DNA of 64,000 nucleotides, taken from positions 511,104-575,103 of the forward strand of contig NW_020653770.1 in assembly GCF_003589595.1 (NCBI RefSeq), written 5' to 3'. This document shows positions 31,321 through 42,887 of this stretch, in pieces. Under the pieces are notes generated by a model. The model had not been told where the DNA came from and made no database searches. It saw only the letters and a program-made list of their open reading frames with translations. Numbering within the stretch: position 1 is the stretch's first letter; each line of letters opens with the position of its first letter. The stretch comes from Hyposmocoma kahamanoa (lineage: Eukaryota; Arthropoda; Insecta; Lepidoptera; Cosmopterigidae). Both the position numbers and the translations under genes were made by a program.

Positions 31321-31931
31321 CATGTAACTATGTCTATACATGTATCTATGTATACATGTAGAACACCTTTTTCCAACCTATGCTTATGAAATAAAGGTGT
31401 TTGTAAATTTGAAATTGCATATGCTTTAATCTATACGATACTTTAAACTTGAATGCCATAGACTTGGGTCTCCAAAAGAAATTGTAGAAAATGTTTGTAA
31501 AGTTAAATTTTGCCGGAAGTAACAGATCCAGAACTTAAGGCGTTACTTAAAGGGGAAGTTCAATTAATCGAACAGAACTTAAAGAGATGATAGTATCTAT
31601 TCGTGTCTGTTTTGACACGCAGTTAAAGTTATTCGATCTCACTGGTACTAACTTTGTACTCATACGGAAAAGGTATATTATGCGGCATAACAAATCTGCG
31701 CATAATTCTGATACCGCCTAATAATGTCTGTAAATAATGTATCTGTCTCTCTCTTTCGTTTTAACGGTGGGGCTGCTTTCCTTGTATTTTCTGCGACTTT
31801 TTAGATCGGTCTCCTTTGGGGATATGATCTGTCCACCTCATCATCAGTATTCCTCGTTTCTGGACCTAGGGTGCTTCAGATTTATCAAGGTATTTCGATT
31901 ATAGTCGGGAGGTCTCCTTCTTGTTCATACC
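31321..31931. other. No gene seen
   Basis: AT-rich, with a short ATGTA-rich run at 31325-31365. Confidence 0.5.
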
Positions 31932-32135
31932 TCAGCCTATTTTCTTGGAGCTTATCAGCGTCACGTACACCGAGACAGCCACGAGCGTATTCGTTCCAGA
32001 TTTTAACGAGTTTATTATTACGCTCATCCATCGAAGCTTCTTCATTTTAGCCCCTTGGATAGTATGTATGTAGCGCTGTGCCATAGACCAGGTTTCACTC
32101 CCGTAAGTAAGGCTTAATGTTGCTCTTGTACACAA
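31932..32135 (-). pseudogene. RTE-like LINE fragment
   Basis: The minus frame has LTYGSETWSMAQ, then IHTIQGAKMKKLRWM, the segment that follows the RT palm in RTE-type proteins (YGSETW then a KMLRWM-type motif). Short and isolated. Confidence 0.6.
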
Positions 32136-33975
32136 GCCCCTTGAGTCAACGCCAATTGCTTCTATTAAGAATTTATGCGAATTATGCGTAAAACTGTTAT
32201 GCCCCCTACATCTTTATGATGGCGAATGCACAATAATACTACTTATAATCATGTATCGTAATTGAATTAACGATTATCATAATATTTTTACTAACTGTCA
32301 CTTTTCTTGCTTTCAGGTAAGTCTGCGTTAACTTCTGCTACATTGGAGAATACTTCACAAGGTATCTTGGTAAAGTGTATTTTTTTAAATTAAAATTTGA
32401 AATACTATGTACTCTATTGCGACCACAAACAAACATAAATAAACACAAAGTCCAACAGGTGGCTAATAAATCTTAACCTATAAAGTCTTTCATATTATTT
32501 TAACATTGACATAATTTGTAAAATTTATCAAAATAATTGAACAGAGCAATACGTCCAAATTATGCGTACTCTAATAGGAGGAAGTGCTTTTAAAGCATAA
32601 TTCTCGTAATCATGACAAATATACCAAAGAGCAAATAAATTAAGGAATAAATAACCAAATTAAGTTCTCGTAATTTGCTTACTGCGAGCACCTAATCACG
32701 ACGGTGAATTTATACTAAAAATCTGCGTCATAATTTGATATATGTAGTATTCATTGCGTAAAAAATTGTACTACCACTTTCCAAGTGCCATTTGATCCCC
32801 GGCTACGAAGAGAGCCACCCTGTGTCTTCCCATGGGTGACATAGAAAGCCACTAAAGGACAAATAGATGGGGATAAGTAATGTGTTCCTATGTATCATAT
32901 TACACGTCTTTAACTCAAAGACCAACCAGCCAGCTAATTACAGCCCCTATTCTTTGACCTACTTTTTTAAATACCAAAAATTTCGTATTAGAAGTACTGT
33001 AGAGATATATAAATACCAATATCTGATTGGGTTTGCAGCTACAGGCCATACCTCTAAGGTCCTATTTCGTGGAAAAAGCTTCTCTGAATTGGCACTGTTG
33101 TGTTAAGACAGATGTAAACAACTGTTGTAAATTATTTTATTACTAATTATATGTGCCAAATCCAAATATTTAAATTAAGTGTTTTTTTTCTAATTCTAAT
33201 TCAAATGTCACTTGAAATCTTATAGATTACATAAAAAACCTGAAAGAACTAAACAAATCACTCTTAAAGGCCATCTAAGTTAACTTAATAAATTGTATAA
33301 ATAACCTTTTGTATATTTCACGAGAAATTTAATCCTTCCCTCAATTTGAATAAATCGTATAAAATCAACAAAAAACTACCCATTATACTTTTATAAAAAA
33401 TTATTAAAAGCGTCCTTTAAAAAAAAATGACTGGTACAATCCGGTCCTATTAATTCTAATGAATTTAAAACGCAATAGAAATCGTGCATAACCAATAAAA
33501 TCAACCCCTGAATATCCCCTGAAATTAGCTTTCAGGGTGGAGTTGAGGCTGAAAACCGCCAGTCTGACGCCAGCCGTCCCGCTGAAAGGACGTGCGTGAA
33601 TTTCCTGAAAAATTAAATGTATTATTACGCGAAAATATAAAAATAACAAAGCCTTTAAGATTAAATAAAATAAATGATACATATATATTAGTAGATGTGT
33701 GTAGTGTCGGTGTTTAGAAAAGTATATAAAATGTTACAACTTCAATGTGTTTGGAGTACATAGATTTATATGTTTTAGAGCTGGTATGTCTTAGTAAATT
33801 ATATGTATAATTTTGTGAGTTTGTAAGGTATAATTCAGACTATATTACGGGTAAGGTAAATGGGTAAATTATTAGTTCAAGGGTAATTTTTATGTTCATT
33901 ATAGTGAGAGAGATTTTTTATTTCTTTGAACGTTTATATATACCGGGTGATTTCAATGTTAATAGTATTAGTCAG
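32136..33975. other. No gene seen
   Basis: AT-rich. At 32790-32860 a short stretch (TTCCCATGGGTGACATAGAA and AAGCCACTAAAGGACAA) resembles a motif common in lepidopteran LINEs, too short to call. The frame 33404-33682 (minus) has no recognisable domain. Confidence 0.45.
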
Positions 33976-33979
33976 TTTT

Positions 33980-34145
33980 GAAGACCACCGAGTTCGAGTG
34001 GCTGTGTGTGAAGTGATAACACTGATTTTCATGGTCTCATCTCAGAGGTCCTAAGTTTGACCGCCAGGTCAATGTAGATAAACTACCTTTGCTATAAATT
34101 GTCGCGGGTCTGGATGTGGTACCGTATTTGTTTCCCTATTTTTTA
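33980..34145 (+). repeat. SINE S4 copy (diverged)
   Basis: ACCGAGTTCGAGTGGCTG, TTTTCATGGTCTCATCTCAG, AGGTCCTAAGTTTGACCG and GTCGCGGGTCTGGATGTGGT follow the block order of the copies at 44155 and 50395. Confidence 0.65.
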
Positions 34146-34149
34146 CAAT

Positions 34150-34385
34150 ACCGAGGGCCCGGACGAACAAGTCCGCAAAGATCTTAGGGGCACTACTACA
34201 GCGCCCGTCACCCTCAGACATAAGTTGACAAGTCACATGTGCCTGTTATTTAACCAGCACCTTTACCCTTCAAGACCGAAACGCAGTTATGCTCACATTA
34301 CTGCTGGGCGGCAGAAATAGGTAAGGTACTTCTCTTGACGAACTCTTTCACAAGAAGCTCCGCTGCTATTAAAAAGATTTCCATA
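34150..34385 (-). repeat. Repeat R copy
   Basis: CCCGGACGAACAAGTC, CCCGTCACCCTCAGACATAA, TGCTGGGCGGCAGAAATAGG and AGAAGCTCCGCTGCTATTAA. Missing the GCACTGCAACTGTTATGG segment. Confidence 0.82.
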
Positions 34386-34789
34386 ACACAAGTGCTTTAT
34401 AGTTGCTTACTTTAGGGCCAGAGCAACGTATATAATATTGTCTAATAAATAATAATATTACATAAGACGAACTCACCAATACGTCATCATCAGTCTCCCC
34501 TAAGGAAAGGGTTGAGGTCGTATTGTCTCTCCCCTAACTGTCGTAACAAGCTGGGCATATTTTCCAAGGCATCGTATTTTCCCGTTAAGCAATTTCACAT
34601 CTCGAACTATAACCTCATATCAATCATTGGGTTACATTTATATACGTATATAAAGTAAAAGAGGTAGAAAATACGATGATTATTAGATAACGTTCGCTTT
34701 TGAAAGCTGAGAAAAAGCTCGAGTATAGGAGTTGGAGAGAAGAAAGACCGTTACAGTGCAATTTGACAACTTGACCGACGAAATAATCT
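34386..34789. other. No gene seen
   Basis: Starts with what may be the tail of an S4 copy (CAAGTGCTTTATAG..GAGCAACGTATA). Otherwise unassigned. Confidence 0.4.
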
Positions 34790-34905
34790 ATATTTCTTAG
34801 GTAAACAACGTACACTTAAATTTTCACATTGATTATAAACTCTATTGCTCGTTCATAAGGCAGATTCCTATCAGAAGCATGAGTTGCTCTTTCTATCATT
34901 TACAA
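34790..34905 (-). repeat. LINE family A/B 3' UTR fragment
   Basis: Minus strand matches the copy B 3' UTR order: AGCAACTCATGC, TAGGAATCTGCCTTATGAAC, GAGCAATAGAGTTTATAATC and AATTTAAGTGTAC. Confidence 0.65.
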
Positions 34906-34964
34906 TATCAAATATCACAAGTCGAGTTAACCTGTAGTAACCTATTTTTCATGAAATTACCTAT

Positions 34965-35210
34965 TTCTGCCGCCAAGCAGTAATGGCCACATTACTGTGT
35001 TCCGGTTTTAAAGGGTAAGGGTGCTGGTGAAATTACAGGCACATGGGATTTGTCAATTTATGTCTCAAGGTGACGGGCGCTGTGGCAGTGCATCTCGGAT
35101 CATTGCGTTTTAAAGCTCCGAGTGACACTGCAACTGTTATGGACAGGCGTGTTGCTTACCACCAGACTCACAACTTGTTCGTCCTTCACTTGGTATTAAT
35201 AATAAGAAAA
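34965..35210 (+). repeat. Repeat R copy, near full length
   Basis: ACCTATTTCTGCCGCCAAGC through GGGTGCTGGTGAAATTACAG, GGTGACGGGCGCTGTGGCAG, GCACTGCAACTGTTATGGAC and CACTTGGTATTAATAA. A useful reference copy. Confidence 0.87.
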
Positions 35211-35234
35211 AAACGGATCACTACCATGGAGTTT

Positions 35235-35380
35235 GACATTCAAGTACGCAGAAGCTGCATAATAAACCTTTAGTATAAAGTTTTTCTTTCACAATAGTTT
35301 TAAATCTCGTAAATAGCAAATTTTGAATATCAACCGGAATCTTATTATAGAAGAGCATGATTGCCCTTTAAATAAATTTG
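35235..35380 (-). pseudogene. LINE family A/B C-terminal fragment
   Basis: Minus strand reads the RFYNKIPVDIQ..F..R and KLYTKG end of copy B, with CAAGTACGCAGAAGCTGCAT and AACCGGAATCTTATTATAGA matching 49110-49215 in reverse. Confidence 0.75.
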
Positions 35381-36104
35381 AAACTTGAATGTTGTGTTTG
35401 TCACTATTTAAAAAAAAAAATGTGCTGTGGATCTAAAAACCTCATTAACCAAGTGTCTATCATAAACTAAACATATGATTCGAAAATTATTTACTTAGAC
35501 TAGGAATTTCCCTGTACCAGAGTAGTAACCTAGAACATCTAGAAGGTTTTTCATATAGAAGAAAACCTTTCATAGAAATTTAAGATATGGGCATAGAATG
35601 ATTTACTCGGGCAATCATACCTCAGCATTTTACCACAAAACCTTTTATGTCATGTCGACAAAGATATATGTACGAAAGCATTCCGAATGAATTTAAAAAA
35701 ATCGAGGACGTAAAATTTTAAAAATACTCTTAGTAAATGGTTGAATACTAAACTTTATTATAGTGTACAAGAGATTCTTGACGACAATGACAAATTTTGT
35801 GATTAGCGATGTGACATGTTGATTAATAATTGTTTTCTCTTTCATATTGTAATGCAATTTCATTTTAATGTGACATTCAATAATATTGTACACCTTATCT
35901 GGTAAACCATAGAGCACAAACCAATGTAATATTTTAAGACCTTATGTAATTACATATAGTTATGCAACAAATGTATTCTTACTCTTATTTTTCTTATTCC
36001 TAGATTACTTACAGATGACGCTATGGCAAAAAAGTTGTTAAGTATATAAATAATGTTATATACATTTCCTATACGCTTGTATTTTGTATATTGCATTGTC
36101 ATTT
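35381..36104. other. No gene seen
   Basis: AT-rich. The 35520-35900 part may be the eroded body of another LINE (35600-35700 has short RT-end-like runs), not supportable. Confidence 0.35.
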
Positions 36105-36320
36105 ACGAGGTTTAAACCTATAGTGGAACAGAAACTTTATAGAAAAGGTTGTTACACAGATCCCGCGTACCTGGACGATACAAATCCATTGTAATGACGC
36201 GTTTCGCTCTTCCAGGTTATTTCTGTCTATGACATTTGAAATAAATATTGTAAATAATAAATGTGAACAAATGTCTGTTATCAAAGATCAACCTCTAGAG
36301 TACCTTATTCATTTTTGAGT
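36105..36320 (+). pseudogene. LINE family A/B C-terminus and 3' UTR fragment
   Basis: Plus frame with RFKPIVEQKLYRKG and AYLDDTNPL, close to the end of copy B, and a UTR with AATATTGTAAAT and CAACCTCTAGAGTACCTTAT. Confidence 0.75.
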
Positions 36321-36369
36321 TTGTAGTGTTTCGTCTTTGAGTTTGAGATCGCGTTTGATATTGTCACAA

Positions 36370-36625
36370 GATAGCAGTAAAGCTCCTTGTGAAAGAGTTC
36401 GTCCAGGGAAGTACTGCCACCTTACCTATTTCTGCCGCCAAGCAGTAAGTGCTCCCAGCATTACTGTGCGGTTGGAAAGGTAAGGGTGCTGGTGAAATTA
36501 CAGGCGTATGGGACTTGTCAACTTATGTCTCAGGGTGACGGGCGCAGTGGCAGCGCCCCTCTTCAGATCTTTGCGATTTATAGCTCTGGACAGGCGCGCA
36601 GTCACTTAATATTATAAAAATAAAG
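36370..36625 (+). repeat. Repeat R copy, near full length
   Basis: Carries the extended left end CAGTAAAGCTCCTTGTGAAA and GTCCAGGGAAGTACTGCCAC before TGCCGCCAAGCAGT, then the common body to GATCTTTGCGATTTA. The right end is shortened. Confidence 0.85.
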
Positions 36626-37487
36626 TTCTCAACGCGTCAGATACATTTGTTTACGCCGGCGCTTTGTTTCCGCCGGGCTAAAACCCACTAACGCCCGAAG
36701 TCGAATACAAAAACTATCGATTCGCTTGAATATCGTATTGAAATTAATCGTTACAAAAGATCTTTAGATCGTGTGCATTTGAATCGTAATATGCATCCTT
36801 GGTAGTGAGAATCCACCGGATTGTAAGGTGGATATTGCGTGAAGTTGCCACTTTTTCATTAAAAAAGATTTTGTACATCGAAATTTGTAATAAATATGGA
36901 ACTATACCAAATTCGCCGTAAGATTTTGGGCACAAATGGGTAAAAACCCGGTTAACCCCGGGTGGGTTGAGTTTTAACCTACTGCCCAACTGGGGTCATC
37001 GGTCGCAATATCAAATCAGTGTCTAATTCACGTGTATTGCTTAAAATATAATTTTCAATGAAAGTATAAACACAATTTCTCTATAGGAGCAACGAGAAAA
37101 ACCTCCATTGAAAAGACCTTTGCGTTAAATTAAAAAAGCTCTCGCAATACTTTTAGCCCGATGCACTTCACTGGGAGCTGGCTTTCGTTTTTATTAAATA
37201 AAGTTATTGCTTTTTTACTATTTTTATACGAAGACAGATAATGGTATTTAATTTTGAAATCATATTAGTGGCCTTCGGTGATATTATTAAAACTTTTCAA
37301 AGTCTATATCACTGCGATGAATTTGATCACTACAAATTCTAGCTCAATGCCAAAGGCAAAAGAAACTTTGAGACTTTTTAGATTTCTTCTCTGGTTGTGG
37401 TGTAATGACGGCCTAGGAGAAAATGTTGACTGCTCATTAGTTGGCCATACTAAATGCAAAAGCACCTCTTCCGCCTTAGGATACAAA
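36626..37487. other. No gene seen
   Basis: No coding character. Confidence 0.5.
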
Positions 37488-37635
37488 CTCTGTATCGCGG
37501 GTGCCTTGGACACACACATAGACATCCACAAATTACACCCAAACTCACGAGAGTAATAAATGTAGGCCATATATTTATCCCCAACATCTGCGTGGCAGAC
37601 TAGCATGGTGACCGATCGGCCAACGGAGGCAATTT
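37488..37635 (-). repeat. tRNA-derived SINE S1 (no clean B box)
   Basis: Minus strand: TTGCCTCCGTTGGCCGATCG, TGCCACGCAGATGTTGG, then TCTCGTGAGTTTGGGTGTAA. The B-box portion has been deleted. Confidence 0.75.
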
Positions 37636-38289
37636 AACAGCTCCATGATATTAACTGCGTGGTAAAAAAATACAATTCTTCGATCTTTGTTTCAATAATA
37701 TTAACAAATTAGCGGAGTATTATCTCAAAATGAATACATGAATATCATGCGTAAAACACAATCACAACCCGCGGAAAACGTCTGAAATCGTTTACAAAAT
37801 ATGGCAGTTTTTTAATACAAAATCGTCACAGAAAAATCGAGTTATGAAAAGTGATGTAAAACAAAACAATTGGGAAATAAAAAGGAAAATTGGGCGTAGA
37901 GTCGCAGCAACAAAGCCAGAAAATTGCTTTCCAATAAATTTATTGCCACTTTGCGTTTGATGGAGGGAATGCTCAGTATTTTACAAAGTAAATATATGCA
38001 GTGCCCTTTGAACAGACAGCATTTTAAATAATTCAATTTGGATTTGACATCAACCATATTTCTGTGCTTTTACTATAACCTAAAAAACAAACATTTTCAT
38101 CAATATCTCTTAACTCCTTAAATGAATATATACCTAACTTGGTATATGTAATACACTAAGGCGACATAATCAATAAGAGGTATTTTCAACAGGACACAAA
38201 AATATTAGAGTCAGTACTTTTGTCCATACTGTAATGGGCAATCTCCTAGCATGTTTAAACAATATACTTTTTTCTGTTAAATATTATGG
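37636..38289. other. No gene seen
   Basis: No recognisable element. Confidence 0.5.
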
Positions 38290-38565
38290 AAATTAACCGA
38301 CTTCAAAAACCTTCTCAATCGGAGTGTATTTTTTGTGTATGTCATGCGATTACTCCGATGTTTGTGAATTGATTTCGATGATTTTTTTTTTGTTGGAAAG
38401 GGGGTACGTCAGCAGTGGTTTCATTCAAATTTAAAGAAAATATTCCACCTCTAAGGGTGACAAAGTAGGGGATGAATTCGGATTCGCGCGATTTCAATAA
38501 AACTTTGCAAATATATGTAAGTCCGTGAACTTTTGAGGTCTTTTTTTTATAAAAAATTATAGTCA
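38290..38565 (-). repeat. Repeat P copy (short)
   Basis: Begins TTAACCGACTTCAAAAACC, with TTGTTGGAAAGGGGGTACG, ATTCCACCTCTAAGGGTGAC and AACTTTTGAGGTC near the end. Confidence 0.82.
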
Positions 38566-38754
38566 TTAATTTTTAGCGCGTGAATTGTGCGACACGAAAT
38601 ATCATAACTATTCTTTTTCCTTCAAGTTTATTTTCTGCCGTTTTGTACAGTGCTAAAAATTGTTTTGTATTTATTTCAGTGTAGTTGATCCCGGTATAAA
38701 ATTATATATATACATATAATATAGTATAAAATTTTATCAAAAAAATTACTGTCT

Positions 38755-38945
38755 GTGAAACGCAAGGGCCGGCTACCATACAAAGGGGGAACGCTGCCAG
38801 CATCTTGGGCATCTTGCCGCGGGGATCCAATTTTATTCATATCATTTAATCCTAGTTTTACTTCCTAGCATTTATGCTTTTATTGTACCTTACCTGTATA
38901 TTTTAACTTATTGTCTAAGAAATAAAATACATGTGGTTGTATAAA
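38755..38945 (+). repeat. LINE 3' end (same family as 63640-64000)
   Basis: AAAGGGGGAACGCTGCCAGC, ATCTTGGGCATCTTGCCGCG and GGGGATCCAATTTTATTCAT match the right-edge LINE. Only the last codons and 3' UTR (to AATAAAAT) remain. Confidence 0.78.
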
Positions 38946-39044
38946 CAAAAGAATTTATTTACTTTATCCTACGGCTAGCTTACAATGGTCTGGGTTTGAC
39001 ACTGCCGCCCCTCGACATTACGGAACAGGTTTATTAAATATACC

Positions 39045-39390
39045 TATTTCTGCTGCCAAGCAGTAATGTGGGCATTACCGCGTTCTAGTTTTAAAGAGTG
39101 CTGTTAAAAGTATAGGCACATGAAATTTGGCAATGTTATGTATCAGGGTGACTGACCTTATTGTTATTTTTTTATTACTAAGAGACGGGACGAACATGTC
39201 GTGAAGTTGCAGATGATTTAAAGGGCACTGTCATTGCGCCCGCCGCCGTGAGACGTAAGTTGACTATTCCCATGTGCTGTAATTTCACCAGCACCCTTAC
39301 CCTTCAAAACCTTAGGTGTGGCGCTCACCACCAGGTTAAACACTTGTTTGTCCATGGCACGTCACTTGATATGATAAAAAAACATATTAC
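39045..39390 (+). repeat. Repeat R copy with a reversed R segment inside
   Basis: Plus-oriented left part (ACCTATTTCTGCTGCCAAGC to about 39145), then a minus-oriented segment (ACGGGACGAACATGTCGTGA to CACCCTTACCCTTCAAAACC, 39181-39312), then a plus-oriented right end (CTCACCACCAGGTT..GTCACTTGATAT). Confidence 0.75.
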
Positions 39391-39499
39391 AATATTTCTG
39401 TCATTTCAAATTTATAATACAGTAAACATTACATTACGGTACAAGTTACAGCGTTTATATTATTCCGTATTCATGAAAAATAAACATCACATGATTTGA

Positions 39500-39976
39500 T
39501 TTCAAGATAATCTCAGTACAGAGTACTAAAAAAACCGACCTCAAAAGTAAGTGTAATTACATATAATTACCATGTTTTATTGAAACCGGTTACCGGGTAG
39601 TGCGCAAACCCAGAATCATCCCCTAGTTCGCCACTAAAATATAATAAAAATCGGTTCTCACTTCTCAAAGTATATTGAGAGAGAAAAACGCCTTGAATTG
39701 GAGAATAGCAAAATAAACCATTAAAATAATTGCTCCTTATAATAAAATTTAGGCGCTATTTATAAAAATGAATCTTCATGCGTGAACAGCCACCCTTAGA
39801 GGTGGATGATTTCCTTCAAAATTAAATAAGGCTACTATGGAGGTATCCTCTTTCCAACAAAAAAGAATCATCAAAATCGGTTCACAAATACCGGAGTTAT
39901 CGCGTAACATACATACATACAAAAAAAAACATACAGTCGAATTGAGAACCTCCTCCTTTTTTTGAAGTCGGTTAAA
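39500..39976 (+). repeat. Repeat P copy, long form
   Basis: Runs from CTCAGTACAGAGTACTAAAA through AAAACGCCTTGAATTGGAGA and CACCCTTAGAGGTGGATGAT to TTTTGAAGTCGGTTAAAAAA. The left ACCGACCTCAAAA and right TTTGAAGTCGGT form an imperfect terminal inverted repeat. Confidence 0.87.
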
Positions 39977-40039
39977 AAAAGAAACTCTTTAATGTTATAT
40001 AATTCCTTTTTATGTACATGTCATTTATTAACACAAATT

Positions 40040-40510
40040 CACTCAAAACGAAGAAGCTTTCTCAGGTCTCTGGACAAACCCTGTCGCTCACTCGTTAGGT
40101 CCCAGTTATTTTTTCAATTCCGGTTTTTATTCTTACTCCTTCACTGTTCATGCGGTCAGACTTTGGAACGCACTTCCTATTTCTGTTCACGAAAGTACAT
40201 CATTAGCTACTTTTAAATTGAGAGTTACGGAGCATTATTTATCTACTCTTCAATCCATTTTATAGATATAATATTATGAAATATGTATTTATCTAAGTAT
40301 TTATCTAATTTATAATAGTTTAATGTTATTAATATTGTATTACATAATTTTGCACGTAAGCCCGTTGTTGCAGTTATATTGTTCTGTATTTAGTTCTGCA
40401 GGAAGAAATTTGTTATAGTAATAAGCAGTACCGTTTGTTTATGTTTTCCTATTATTAAATGTAATCTCTGCTTTTTCCTGTGCAATAACTAATAATAATA
40501 GATTAGATAG
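40040..40510 (+). pseudogene. LINE ORF2 C-terminal fragment
   Basis: The frame ending at 40265 reads SFTVHAVRLWNALPISVHES, then LATFKLRVTEHYL, the typical last residues of Jockey/CR1-group LINE proteins. The 3' UTR ends near an ATAATAATAG run (about 40490-40503). The upstream part is frameshifted. Confidence 0.68.
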
Positions 40511-41285
40511 AAGATCGATATAATTTGCACAGGCACTTAGATGTTGATTTCATCAAAAACTTTAGCATGTATTTTCGAAGGCTGTGTTTTCACCAAGTTT
40601 CTTCTATCAAATTTAATGGACTGTCTTTATTACAACACAGTGAGTTTGCCCTTTCATCCATCGAATAAAAATTTAAAACAGATAACTTCAATGAAATTAC
40701 ATTAAGCCATGTTTTCACTAGTCCAATATTTAGATTAATTTTTCTTCGATCTGCCGGAAATACACACGACGCCGACGTCTCGTAAATGTTAGCAAGAACG
40801 CGAACGTATGTTTCTAGAAACATAAATTTCGTCCATGATCTTGAAATCGAGGTGGGATACATTCAAAATACATGATTCAATGATAACGGCAAAATGTTGT
40901 TGTACGTTCACTCTGATCCATTATTCAAAACCAAAATTATTGGATGTCGTCAATATAACCTCTTCGAATAAGTGTAATTTCTTTTTGTCTAGTAGGTACA
41001 GTTTAGAAAAGAAACCTAATTGATTCTTTCATTATCTTTAAATCTTAATACTTACGATGAGATTGACATAGTAAAATATTCTTTTTTACTAAGCACTATA
41101 AAGTTCATACCAGTTCGAAACTAGTAAATCCATGTCGCTAAGATACTAAATAGACAATAAAATGTATACAATTAAACAAGAATCTAAAACTGTAAACAAC
41201 TTGGGACTTAGAAGGATCCCTTTAGGAACACTCATGTAAAACCTATAGGGAATTCGTAGACAGTGTGTTAAAGACATAATTCAAA
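40511..41285. other. Upstream region of the host gene candidate
   Basis: No repeats recognised; unusually repeat-free for this window. It could hold a promoter and 5' UTR. I see no unambiguous TATA box. Confidence 0.35.
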
Positions 41286-41555
41286 ATGGCATCAACGAAT
41301 GGACGAGAAAGTTCGAAAATGACAGCTTCGGTTGACAGTTTGAAACTGTCAAGTAAAGCGACGTCAAAGAATTCGTCAAAACATGCTTCTTCGGAGTCAG
41401 TATTGTCGAAGAAAGAGAAGGAATGTCTCCAAATGCAGGAGTGCAAAAAAAAGCTGCTGGCTATGGAGCCTCAAGTTATCATCAGAGATGACAATGTGGT
41501 GCTGAGGAGTCCACCACAAAAGAAGATTGTAATGCCACCTACGATCAATCCAGAG
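41286..41555 (+). CDS. Candidate first coding exon of a host gene
   Basis: An ATG in a good context (AAAATGG) opens 90 codons that end exactly at a strong splice donor, GAG|GTAAGA (GT at 41556-41557), in phase 0. The peptide starts MASTNGRESSKMTASVDSLK. It is rich in Ser, Lys and Thr for about 45 residues (disordered), then has KKEKECLQMQECKKKLL (short charged helix), QVIIRDDNVVLRS and PPQKKIVMPPTINPE. Codon composition is unlike the TE frames, and it matches none of the repeats here. I do not recognise the family. In the unspliced frame it would stop at 41579, just beyond the donor, which supports splicing. Confidence 0.55.
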
Positions 41556-42780
41556 GTAAGATTTTTTTATAATTATTGAATTAGGTCACTTCGGCTACCT
41601 AGTTAGCTGAGTTCATTATTGTCAACATTAACAGATACAGATAAAGCCTGTAAAAGCTGTATCAATGTATCCATGCAAGCCTCAAGACATATGTATTAGT
41701 AAGAACCGTAACGAGAGATAATAAAATTATCGGGAAATATATCACGTAAAATGTAATACCATTTTGAAGCCTCCCGTTCGTGTTACTCGGACTCGGCACA
41801 CTCCGTTGATTTTCCATGAAAAGTTACAAGCATTCTGACTGTTTCTTATTAATATTAAGAATAGCCCTTAATGTTGGCAATAACTCAGCTTGTCTATATA
41901 CTTTGAATACCAAAACAATGGCATTAACAATTATTATCAGTCTTCAAAGCGAGTACAAATCATATCATAACATTAACAATACAATGAACGAAATAAAAAA
42001 TAAACGAAACTGTTTTTCAGAATTTAGCGGTAAATATTTATTACTCTTAGCTCAGCACGTATTTCGTTCCTTGCTACAACCGGGAGCACCGGGAATCTAT
42101 AATCCCAGCACCGGGACTGATCGCATCTCGAAAATACCGGGATTTCCCGGTATTCTCGAGACTAAGCCTAGGTGTACTATTGTAACTGTTATTTCAATAA
42201 TTATTAACTAAAATATGATCACGCCAAGTATAAGGTAACTAAATTAACTAATAATAAATTTTAATGCGTTCATAATATACCTTCGTCTACTATTTACACA
42301 GTGCCAAATAGTCAAAATATACGTGCGTTTACTCGTTTCTGCTCGCTGCTTGCCCGGGGCGATGAATAAGCCTAATTTAATTAAAACCGCGTTTTCATTA
42401 CCATATTACTATAGGAGAGACGGCGGTGTAAGGTCAAAATATTCCAAGAATGAAGTGAATACAAAATAACTCGAGACCCAAAATAGCCCCGTGAACTGTT
42501 AATTAATCCACATGAAAAGGTAACATTTCGATAAAGTTTTATTTACATTGTTTTGGTTTTAATACACAGGGTGTCACACGGCTATGCCACACGGAGGGAA
42601 AGTATCTTAAATGCCGTACGTAGAACTGCGTTCAAAGATTTTTAAATAATCGCCTGTCTGAACCGGAAATCGAACCCTGATCGAAAGCTTCAATCCTAGG
42701 GATTGTTTGCTTCTAAATAGTGTAGCATCTTAAATAAAAGAAAGGCATTATTTTATCATTTAATTTGAAATTTTGTTCAG
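41556..42780 (+). other. Putative intron 1 of the host gene candidate
   Basis: Begins GTAAGA and ends TTTTGTTCAG, with a T-rich run before it. It holds AT-rich sequence and, at about 42655-42700, a minus-strand tRNA-like B-box stretch (ATCAGGGTTCGATTTCCGG). Confidence 0.4.
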
Positions 42781-42887
42781 GAAATTGAACCTGTAAAAGA
42801 TTTAGTTTACAGGAACCGATATAAGACTGTGCAGGAGTTAGAAACTGATTTTAGACGTATTATTTTATGTTTCTGGATATCTTTAGC
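42781..42887 (+). CDS. Candidate second exon
   Basis: Follows a good acceptor (TTTTGTTCAG). In phase with exon 1 it reads EIEPVKDLVYRNRYKTVQEL, then ETDFRRIILCFWISL, up to a possible donor AGC|GTGAGA (42888). An alternative donor is AGAC|GTATTA at 42857. The charged, non-repetitive peptide looks coding. If unspliced, it reaches a stop just after 42887. I cannot find the next exon with confidence. Confidence 0.42.

Noticed and set aside
33404..33682. 92-codon minus-strand frame rich in Phe and Leu
   Set aside because: Looks like translated AT-rich DNA, though one part (FIGYARFLLRF) drew attention. No second copy in the window.
37304..37606. 100-codon minus-strand frame
   Set aside because: Runs through a SINE S1 copy; coincidental.
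41816..42211. 131-codon plus frame within the putative intron
   Set aside because: No domain and overlaps an AT-rich stretch; more likely intronic chance frame.
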